Positions 1-4,839 of a stretch of DNA of 6,164 nt are shown here, in pieces. Made by a program: the position numbers and the translations under genes. The stretch's first letter is position 1; each line of letters begins with the position of its first letter. Below the pieces are notes generated by a model. It was not told the origin of the DNA and made no database searches. It was given only the letters and a program-made list of their open reading frames with translations. This stretch comes from Desulfobulbaceae bacterium (lineage in GTDB: Bacteria > Desulfobacterota > Desulfobulbia > Desulfobulbales > Desulfobulbaceae). The stretch is from contig DRLX01000515.1 in assembly GCA_011322715.1 (NCBI GenBank), forward strand, positions 1 to 6,164. Direction: 5' to 3'.

Positions 1-1747
1 GCTCGGCGATGGCGGCGGCAGTCGCAGGATGGTCACCGGTGATCATCTTGACCTTAATACCGGCGGTTCTGCAGACCTTGATAGCCGCCACCGCTTCGGG
101 CCGGGGTGGATCGATCATTGCCTGCAGGCCGAAAAACAGGAGACCATCAGCAATATCTTCGTGGGTTATTTCCCTGGTTTTGCTATCTATTTCTTTACCG
201 GCAAAGGCAAGCACCCGCAATCCCTTTGCGGCTATGGTCTCAACATCCTGTTGAATCCGATTCCTATCAACCGGGACTGAATTGCCATGTTCGTCCATAA
301 CAGCCGAACATTTGGCGAGAATTTGTTCAACGGCCCCTTTTACGTAAATCATGCGGGGGTTGTCCGTACCCATATCATGGAGCGTGGCCATGTATTGATG
401 CAGGGATTCAAAGGCAATGATGTCAAGGCGGGGGAACTGTCTGCGGATGGTTTTGATTTCAAAGCCGGCCTTTGCCGCAGCGGCCAGCAGGGCCCCTTCG
501 GTTGGATTTCCCTGGACCTGCCAGCCGTTTTCCCGTTCAATCAGCAGGCTGTCGTTACATAATATCCCGGCCCGAAGACATTGAACAAGCGACGGCGTGA
601 CAATCGTCTCCTTTCCGTCCACCCGGACAATACGGCCAAAAGGCGCATAACCGGTGCCACTGACTTCATAATGGATGCCGCCGGCCTGTATTGCCTGTAC
701 GGTCATCTGATTTTCAGTCAGCGTGCCGGTCTTATCGGAGCAGATAACCGTGGTGCTGCCCAGGGTTTCCACGGCGGGAAGTTTTCGTATGATCGCCTTG
801 CGTTTTGCCATTCGGGAAACACCAATGGCCAGGGTAACGGTGACGGCGGCAGGCAGTCCTTCCGGGATGGCACCAACGGCGAGGGCGACGGCGGCCATGA
901 GCATATCCACGGGCGACTGCCCTCGCAGAATGCCGACTATAACAGTGATACCGGCCAGCAGGAGGATGATATAGAGAAGAATCCGGCTGAATGTGTTTAT
1001 CTTACGGGTCAGGGGCGTGGCCAGATCCTGTGCGGAGGCAATAAGCCTGGAGATCCGGCCCATTTCAGTACGCGAACCTGTTGCCGTTACGATTCCGATC
1101 CCACGGCCGAAGGTAACCATGGATGAGCCATAGGCCATATTGATCCGTTCAGGCAGCGTGGTCTCTTCGGCAACGGCTCGTACCTGTTTTTCAACGGCCA
1201 CCGACTCCCCGGTAAGGGAGGATTCATCAATCTGCAGATCATTGCTCGACAACAGGCGTAAATCAGCAGGGACCTTATCACCCGTCTGTAGCAAGACTAT
1301 GTCGCCGGGCACCAGACTGGTCGAGGCAACACGCTGTTTTACACCCTGACGCAGAACAGTGGCCTCGGCAATCATAGTGTCCGCCAGGGCTGCCAGGGCT
1401 TTTTCCGCTTTTGATTCCTGGATAAAACCAATGACCGCATTGACCAGGACAACGCCGAATATGACACCGGAATCAACCCACTCCCGTAAGCCGGCGGTTA
1501 TGATACCCGCTCCAATAAGGATATAAATCAATGGTTGGTGAAACTGGAGAAGAAAACGTTGCCAGGATGGTTTCCCCTTTGCCTGCGGCAACGTATTATA
1601 ACCAAATTGCCGCTGCCGTTTCCGGACCTCTTCAGAACTTAATCCCGATTGGATATCACTCTGCAACAGTCGTACTGCTTCGCCGGCGGAGAGAGCATGC
1701 CACGGGGTTTCCGGCTTTTCCACTCTTGTTTCCTGTGATTCTCCCAC
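1..1747 (-). CDS. P2-type cation-transporting ATPase, N-terminal 582 residues (runs off left edge)
   Basis: An ATP-driven inner-membrane cation pump, cut by the window edge; relatives are usually about 900 residues, so about 300 residues (rest of the P domain and M5-M10) are missing. The reading frame is unbroken. In order: cytoplasmic N-terminus; M1/M2 hairpin at about residues 72-113; actuator domain with TGES at 179-182; M3 at about 253-275; M4 with the ion-site motif IPEGLP (P295, E296); phosphorylation motif SDKTGT with the phosphorylated aspartate D338; nucleotide-binding domain with GNPTEGAL (413-420) and KGA (470-472); then DPPRP (546-550) and MITGDHPAT (from 568). PEGLP and DPPRP are typical of the Ca2+/Na+-type P2 group and speak against a heavy-metal CPx pump. 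The substrate cannot be fixed because M5, M6 and M8 are absent; Ca2+, Na+ or H+ are possible. The GTG start is chosen because AAGGAGG lies 7 bases upstream. It follows a terminator, so it is probably its own transcription unit. Confidence 0.95.
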   Translation of the reverse strand, partial: MGESQETRVEKPETPWHALSAGEAVRLLQSDIQSGLSSEEVRKRQRQFGYNTLPQAKGKPSWQRFLLQFHQPLIYILIGAGIITAGLREWVDSGVIFGVVLVNAVIGFIQESKAEKALAALADTMIAEATVLRQGVKQRVASTSLVPGDIVLLQTGDKVPADLRLLSSNDLQIDESSLTGESVAVEKQVRAVAEETTLPERINMAYGSSMVTFGRGIGIVTATGSRTEMGRISRLIASAQDLATPLTRKINTFSRILLYIILLLAGITVIVGILRGQSPVDMLMAAVALAVGAIPEGLPAAVTVTLAIGVSRMAKRKAIIRKLPAVETLGSTTVICSDKTGTLTENQMTVQAIQAGGIHYEVSGTGYAPFGRIVRVDGKETIVTPSLVQCLRAGILCNDSLLIERENGWQVQGNPTEGALLAAAAKAGFEIKTIRRQFPRLDIIAFESLHQYMATLHDMGTDNPRMIYVKGAVEQILAKCSAVMDEHGNSVPVDRNRIQQDVETIAAKGLRVLAFAGKEIDSKTREITHEDIADGLLFFGLQAMIDPPRPEAVAAIKVCRTAGIKVKMITGDHPATAAAIAE

Positions 1748-1829
1748 CTTTACGCCTCCTTGCTCCCTGATGTTTGCGGGCTTATCGATCGGATTCTACT
1801 CTACTGTTTTTTTATGTTGGCATCACCTC
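1748..1829 (-). other. Short upstream region of the ATPase gene, possible weak promoter
   Basis: These bases separate the sqr-DUF1641 terminator from the ATPase start. A promoter is expected here because the terminator should isolate the ATPase gene. The best -10 candidate is TAGAAT on the minus strand (1798-1793), which would give a leader of about 40 bases. No good -35 box sits 16-18 bases before it, so the promoter itself is unproven; it may need an activator or another sigma factor. Confidence 0.25.
1755..1761 (-). promoter_or_regulatory. Ribosome binding site fixing the GTG start of the P-type ATPase
   Basis: On the minus strand AAGGAGG lies 7 bases before the GTG at 1747-1745. This near-perfect Shine-Dalgarno sequence decides the start: no ATG with comparable spacing precedes the conserved N-terminal cytoplasmic segment. 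Confidence 0.85.
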
Positions 1830-1873
1830 AAAAAAAACCGGTATGACCCTTTGAGAACCAAAGGCATACCGGT
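1830..1873 (-). terminator. Rho-independent terminator of the sqr-DUF1641 operon
   Basis: Read on the minus strand, it starts 33 bases after the DUF1641 stop codon. The arms ACCGGTATG (1873-1865) and CATACCGGT (1845-1837) pair perfectly, followed by a further AAAGG/CCTTT pairing (1864-1860 with 1852-1848) after a 2-base bulge (1847-1846), with a 7-base loop. A run of eight T residues (1837-1830) follows directly. A GC-containing stem of 14 pairs plus a T tract is the classical intrinsic terminator form. On the plus strand the stem is followed by no T tract, so it acts in one direction only. Confidence 0.9.
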
Positions 1874-1906
1874 ATTGTTGCGAACAAGAACTCTTCAGGC
1901 GGCCGA

Positions 1907-2650
1907 TTAGCCGGTACTGCAGCCTATCGAGGCCGGATCTTTTTTCAGTGCGGTCATCACCGTAGAGAGTTCGATCAACACGCCAAGGCCTTCCTGCACC
2001 TCCGGTCTTCGCAGGGCCGACATCATGCCGAACACACCGCGTACAGGTTTGGCCTCGCTAAAATTGACCTCCTGTATTTTGGCACCGACCCGCTCGGTCA
2101 CGGCCAGCACCTGTTCAAAGGCCTCAAACACGCCGCGCTGCTTGAGGCATTCCAACCGTTCCACCGCCTCATTAAATGCCGGTTTGGACAGCATGGCGGC
2201 ATCTTTTCGCATCTCCATGATCGAGCCAAGTATCTTTAGCCCATCGGCCATATTGCCGAGATTGACCACAAACTGCTTGAATAGTTCATGCAGTTGCTCC
2301 GGTTCAAATCCATGCAGAGTCGTCTGCAACTGTTCAACAAGTTCGCCGAACATCTGTTTGGAGTAGGGTTCAAAATCCTGTTTAAACTCCATGAAACGGT
2401 TCAATGACTTCAGCGCCTCGGAGATACTTTTACTGGAAATCATCAACTGGCCGATCATGTCGACCACATCTTCAGCTTCAAATCTTCGGTCAAGGCCGCT
2501 GAGTTTATCAATGGCACTGATGACCATATCGTTTATCAGCGGTTCCATCTCCTGTTTGAGCTCAACATAGGGACGAATGGCCTCTTTTGCCTGCCGCACC
2601 TCTTCGGTCAACTCGTCCAAGCGGGCGAGAATTTTTTCTTCATTGGTCAT
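1907..2650 (-). CDS. DUF1641 family protein, probable partner of the SQR-like oxidoreductase
   Basis: A 247-residue, almost wholly helical, soluble-looking protein without signal peptide or membrane segment. Residues 5-40 are rich in charged heptad-like helix. The C-terminal part (about 203-232, with GVFGMMSALRRPEVQEGLG) matches what I know of the DUF1641 domain, a family of unknown biochemical function often encoded beside SQR-like FAD oxidoreductases and some formate dehydrogenases. The stretch 27-200 consists of three 58-residue repeats, beginning at P27, R85 and S143, the first pair aligning with no gap. Cysteines are at 168 and 244, the latter four residues from the end (GCSTG). The ATG at 2650 is chosen because GGAGGGG stands 3 bases before it, directly after the upstream stop codon; a longer in-frame reading to 2719 would lie inside the sqr gene. 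The 10-base gap indicates co-translation with the upstream gene. It may act as an assembly, membrane-docking or electron-transfer partner (inference). Confidence 0.88.
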   Translation of the reverse strand: MTNEEKILARLDELTEEVRQAKEAIRPYVELKQEMEPLINDMVISAIDKLSGLDRRFEAEDVVDMIGQLMISSKSISEALKSLNRFMEFKQDFEPYSKQMFGELVEQLQTTLHGFEPEQLHELFKQFVVNLGNMADGLKILGSIMEMRKDAAMLSKPAFNEAVERLECLKQRGVFEAFEQVLAVTERVGAKIQEVNFSEAKPVRGVFGMMSALRRPEVQEGLGVLIELSTVMTALKKDPASIGCSTG

Positions 2651-2653
2651 ATA

Positions 2654-2660
2654 CCCCTCC
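2654..2660 (-). promoter_or_regulatory. Ribosome binding site of the DUF1641 gene in the 10-base sqr-DUF1641 gap
   Basis: GGAGGGG on the minus strand follows immediately after the TAG stop of the oxidoreductase (2663-2661) and lies 3 bases before the ATG at 2650 (5 bases counting from GGAGG). The compact junction fixes the DUF1641 start and supports translational coupling. Confidence 0.8.
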
Positions 2661-3890
2661 CTAATCCTGGACCTTGCCGGCAAGAGACATCTGGGCCTCC
2701 AGCGGCAGCTCTTCACCACTGATCAGTTTGTTCCAGTAAACCCATCTAAACATCATTTTGCCCCAATGGTTGGCCTTGGATTCGCCCAGCAGGGAAAAGG
2801 GACCAAGTCCGGGCAGAGGAAATTTTCCAGGCAGGGGCTCATAATCGTAGTTGAAATCGATCAGGGCCGCCTTATCAAAACCGGTCTCGATAAAACAGTT
2901 GGCATGGCCGTCAAAATCCTCCCGTAACGGTTCACCCTCAATTTCCCGCAGGAAGTTTTCCACCATGACTTCAGCTGAAAAATGGGCCACCGAGCCTGCC
3001 TTGGAGGTCGGCAGGGTTGTGGTATCACCGAGAACGAACATATTCTCATGCTGCTCTGCTTTCAAGGTGTGGTTATTGGTTTTTACATAGCCGATCTCAT
3101 CCATGGCAACGCCTGATTTTACCAGGAAACGAGCACCGACATTGGGCGGGATGGAAACCAGGAGGTCAAAGTCTATTTCCTCGCCACTTGCCGAAATAAT
3201 TTTCTTGTTCGCACAATCCACCTCGGCAAGATCGTAACTTGCGGTTACATGAATATTTTTCCGCTCAATGAGCTGGGAGAAGAAGGCGCTGGCTTTTGGC
3301 TTGGTAAAGGCGCCGGGCAATGGCGTGACCAGTCTGATGTCAACATCATCGCGCAGGGCGCGCTCAGTGAAATAGGTATCGGCCAGATAGACGAATTCAA
3401 GCGGTGCTACCGGACATTTAAAGGGAAATTCAGCAATATTAAGCACCAGTTTACCTGACTTGAACTTACGTAGGGCACGGCTCAGGTTGACGGCACCCTC
3501 AAGGGTATAAAAATCAAAGGCCACCTTCTGCCAGCCTTCCATCAAGCCGGGAATTTCTTCCGGGGCCAGGGAAACACCTGTACAGACGATGATTTTGTCA
3601 TACTCATACTGCCCGGTCGCCGTTTCCACAACCTGTTTGCCGGTATCAACGGCAACAACCTCATCAATAACAAAATTAACCCCCCTGGCAATAAATTCAC
3701 TCCGGCTGCGAATGACATCTTCGGCATGATAAATGCCGAAGGGGATAAAGAGCAGACCGGGCTGGTAGATATGTTTATCATCCTTGTCAATAATGGTTAT
3801 GGACCATTCCTTTTGGGCAAGCTTTTTGCGCAGCTTGTTGGCGACCATGGTTCCCGCACATCCAGCACCAAGAATTACCAGTTTTTTCAC
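2661..3890 (-). CDS. sqr: Sulfide:quinone oxidoreductase-like FAD flavoprotein
   Basis: A 409-residue flavoprotein of the SQR / flavocytochrome c sulfide dehydrogenase superfamily. SQRs oxidise sulfide to sulfur or polysulfide and pass electrons via FAD to membrane quinone. Visible features: N-terminal FAD-binding Rossmann motif GAGCAG (8-13) after strand KKLVIL; an acidic strand end IIDKD (33-37); the second dinucleotide-fold strand ending CTG (103-105); the CPVAP motif with C159, corresponding to one redox-active SQR cysteine; the FAD-contact motif VLGDTTTLPTSKAG (286-299); and C332, placed like the second redox cysteine. The C-terminal stretch 380-405 (MFRWVYWNKL and onward) resembles the amphipathic membrane-docking helices of SQRs. 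There is no signal peptide, so cytoplasmic-face docking is expected. The GTG start is preferred because AGGGGG lies 6 bases upstream and it opens directly on MKKLVILGAG; an ATG at 3947 would add 19 unconserved-looking residues and has no good ribosome site. First gene of a two-gene operon with the DUF1641 gene. The exact SQR type, and whether sulfide is the true substrate, are not settled by sequence alone. Confidence 0.85.
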   Translation of the reverse strand: MKKLVILGAGCAGTMVANKLRKKLAQKEWSITIIDKDDKHIYQPGLLFIPFGIYHAEDVIRSRSEFIARGVNFVIDEVVAVDTGKQVVETATGQYEYDKIIVCTGVSLAPEEIPGLMEGWQKVAFDFYTLEGAVNLSRALRKFKSGKLVLNIAEFPFKCPVAPLEFVYLADTYFTERALRDDVDIRLVTPLPGAFTKPKASAFFSQLIERKNIHVTASYDLAEVDCANKKIISASGEEIDFDLLVSIPPNVGARFLVKSGVAMDEIGYVKTNNHTLKAEQHENMFVLGDTTTLPTSKAGSVAHFSAEVMVENFLREIEGEPLREDFDGHANCFIETGFDKAALIDFNYDYEPLPGKFPLPGLGPFSLLGESKANHWGKMMFRWVYWNKLISGEELPLEAQMSLAGKVQD

Positions 3891-3893
3891 GTT

Positions 3894-3902
3894 CCACCCC
3901 CT
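3894..3902 (-). promoter_or_regulatory. Ribosome binding site fixing the GTG start of sqr
   Basis: On the minus strand AGGGGGTGG precedes the GTG at 3890-3888; AGGGGG ends 6 bases before the start. It is the only convincing Shine-Dalgarno sequence near the beginning of this reading frame and supports the shorter 409-residue protein. Confidence 0.7.
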
Positions 3903-3924
3903 GTTGCAAAAGAGATTTGTTGCA

Positions 3925-3944
3925 GTTTTTTCCTGAGAAAAAAC
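3925..3944 (-). promoter_or_regulatory. Perfect 8-bp hairpin in the sqr mRNA leader
   Basis: The two arms GTTTTTTC and GAAAAAAC pair perfectly around a 4-base loop, 34 bases before the GTG start of sqr. The stem is mostly A-T, so it would be only moderately stable as RNA, and no T tract follows it. It may be a leader-stabilising stem or a DNA operator; function is unknown. Confidence 0.35.
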
Positions 3945-4019
3945 CATATGACATGACCTGGATCGGCCATAAAAAGAGATAGTTTTGAAGTTGAGCGGCA
4001 GTTAATGATCAAGGATTTT

Positions 4020-4033
4020 TGATATACATATCA
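4020..4033. promoter_or_regulatory. Inverted repeat at the predicted sqr transcription start (candidate operator)
   Basis: TGATAT and ATATCA form a perfect 6-bp inverted repeat around a 2-base centre, immediately downstream of the candidate -10 TATAAA of sqr. A binding site here would overlap the transcription start, where repressors often bind. It does not match the spaced FNR (TTGAT-N4-ATCAA) or CRP consensus. Confidence 0.35.
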
Positions 4034-4065
4034 TTTATATTGACATAAGAAAATAATCGAGTCAA
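4034..4065 (-). promoter_or_regulatory. Possible sqr promoter
   Basis: On the minus strand a good -35 box TTGACT (4065-4060) is followed by TATAAA (4039-4034). The spacing of 20 bases is longer than the 16-18 usual for sigma70; the alternative AATATA at 18 bases fits the -10 consensus poorly. It would give a leader of about 135 bases. The long spacer could mean that an activator is needed. Tentative. Confidence 0.3.
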
Positions 4066-4228
4066 GCATTTTTACCACCATGTGGCATGGATCATCTCGG
4101 AAAAACAGGCCTGAGTTCTGTAAGCAGCTTTCTCTTATCATGGAGAGTTAAGGAAAAAAAACGATGGTAATCAAATATTATGGGACAACAGCACATTTAG
4201 TCGGATCATGACGATTGATACCGAGAGA

Positions 4229-4251
4229 GTATGCCCCTGAAACGGGCATGC
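4229..4251 (+). other. Hairpin with 8-bp stem in the intergenic region
   Basis: ATGCCC (4231-4236) pairs with GGGCAT (4244-4249) around a 7-base loop CTGAAAC; a T-G and a G-C pair extend the stem outward to 4229 and 4251. No T tract follows directly, although a T-rich stretch begins near 4291, so it is not a standard terminator. It sits upstream of the predicted helicase promoter. It could belong to a small RNA or be a protein-binding site; no known family recognised. Confidence 0.35.
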
Positions 4252-4307
4252 CGATATCCATATTCAATTGGTGCGGATAGAGGGTGTAAATATTTTTATT
4301 TTTTATG

Positions 4308-4335
4308 TTGCAAAAGAAAACAAACCATGTATAAT
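4308..4335 (+). promoter_or_regulatory. Predicted sigma70-type promoter for the helicase transcript
   Basis: A consensus -10 box TATAAT (4330-4335) lies 16 bases after TTGCAA (4308-4313), which matches the -35 consensus at four of six bases. Transcription would begin near 4342, giving the helicase mRNA a leader of about 500 bases. A weaker, closer alternative is TTGAGC (4565) with GATAAA 17 bases later. No terminator is visible between 4335 and the helicase start. Confidence 0.5.
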
Positions 4336-4374
4336 TATGTATTCGTATTACTAGTTAAGTAAAGCACTTTCTTT

Positions 4375-4388
4375 CCCGACTCATCGGG
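4375..4388 (+). other. Leader hairpin 1 (CCCGA / TCGGG)
   Basis: A perfect 5-bp GC-rich stem closes a CTCA tetraloop about 35 bases after the predicted helicase transcription start. It would form at the extreme 5' end of the long leader; a 5' hairpin commonly protects mRNA from decay, but that role is inferred. Confidence 0.4.
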
Positions 4389-4523
4389 TTCCGGTTGTCC
4401 ACCATGTTTTTCGGATGCCAATAAAGTTTCTGCTGATCACTTATCAAGGAGCAGCAAAACGGAACTTTTTTCGGCAATTTCTTCAGTCTCTACCTTGTGA
4501 TTAATTGTTGATTTACCTTGAGC

Positions 4524-4542
4524 TGCAACGCGACCGGTTGCA
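4524..4542 (+). other. Leader hairpin 2 (TGCAAC / GTTGCA)
   Basis: A perfect 6-bp stem with a 7-base loop (GCGACCG) lies in the middle of the predicted helicase leader. The loop contains CGACCG, which recurs about 24 bases downstream, so alternative pairings may compete. Confidence 0.4.
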
Positions 4543-4615
4543 TTGTACGACCTACGACCGGCCATTGAGCGCAATAAGGTTGATATAGATAAATAATCAC
4601 TGACGGGACGTCTTT

Positions 4616-4627
4616 AATTGTACAATT
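4616..4627. repeat. Perfect 12-bp palindrome AATTGTACAATT
   Basis: A fully self-complementary 12-mer, which as DNA could be a dimeric regulator site and as RNA would be too tightly closed to form a good hairpin. It lies about 215 bases before the helicase start, inside the predicted leader. Confidence 0.4.
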
Positions 4628-4723
4628 CGACAGAAGGAAACACGCGGTACCGGATTTCCATTTCCGTAGGTATCTTTCTCTTCGCGGACACCATATATCC
4701 ATTATAGAAAACCAATTCAGCAT

Positions 4724-4745
4724 GTATCCGGTAAATGACCGGTAC
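4724..4745 (+). other. Leader hairpin 3 (CCGGT / ACCGG extended by GTA / TAC)
   Basis: CCGGT (4728-4732) and ACCGG (4738-4742) pair around an AAATG loop. Three further pairs, GTA with TAC, extend the stem across a single bulged T at 4727. It lies about 95 bases before the helicase start codon and does not cover the ribosome binding site. Confidence 0.45.
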
Positions 4746-4829
4746 AATAAAATTCGGCCTTCAATCACCGTTTCTTCACTCAACCGAAGTCTAAGGCGGA
4801 AGGCGACACCATTTCTCAAGATTTACTTT

Positions 4830-4835
4830 AAGGAG
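4830..4835 (+). promoter_or_regulatory. Ribosome binding site of the helicase gene
   Basis: AAGGAG lies 4 bases before the ATG at 4840, slightly closer than the usual 5-9 bases. It fixes the start: the protein then begins just before the Q-motif region, as expected for RhlE-type helicases. Confidence 0.8.
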
Positions 4836-4839
4836 TTAC

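Larger units (their letters stand above)
3891..4839. other. Long divergent intergenic region without a convincing protein gene
   Basis: About 950 bases lie between the divergently transcribed sqr and helicase genes. The part from about 4000 to 4360 is clearly more AT-rich than the flanking genes. I inspected both strands: the longest frame (minus 4819-4490, TTG start) has no ribosome site and no recognisable protein character. The region instead holds a possible sqr promoter with inverted repeats, a good promoter facing the helicase, and several short hairpins listed separately. I see no tRNA, known riboswitch consensus, transposon end or repeat array. Confidence 0.8.

Noticed and set aside
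581..1126. Plus-strand open frame of 181 residues
   Set aside because: It is antisense to the continuous, motif-rich P-type ATPase frame, and its glycine/histidine/aspartate-rich composition is a codon shadow of that gene.
2651..2719. Longer start for the DUF1641 protein (23 extra residues)
   Set aside because: The extension lies inside the sqr coding sequence and has no suitable ribosome site, whereas the ATG at 2650 follows GGAGGGG directly.
4164..4211. 15-codon plus-strand frame (MVIKYYGTTAHLVGS) with AAGGA 9 bases upstream
   Set aside because: Too short to support as a gene, and it lies upstream of the better helicase promoter. A leader peptide cannot be excluded, but nothing beyond the start context speaks for it.
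3903..4318. Near-identical 12-base direct repeat TGTTGCAAAAGA, copies about 405 bases apart, considered as attachment site or transposon ends
   Set aside because: One such 12-mer pair is expected by chance in a window of this size, there is no recombinase gene, and the sequence between is not a mobile element.
4415..4504. 29-codon plus-strand frame starting MPIKFLLITYQG in the helicase leader
   Set aside because: No convincing ribosome site and no recognisable features; such frames are expected by chance in 500 bases.
4490..4819. Minus-strand open frame of 109 residues in the intergenic region
   Set aside because: It needs a TTG start, has no ribosome binding site, has an implausible composition without domains, and overlaps the expected leader and hairpins of the helicase.
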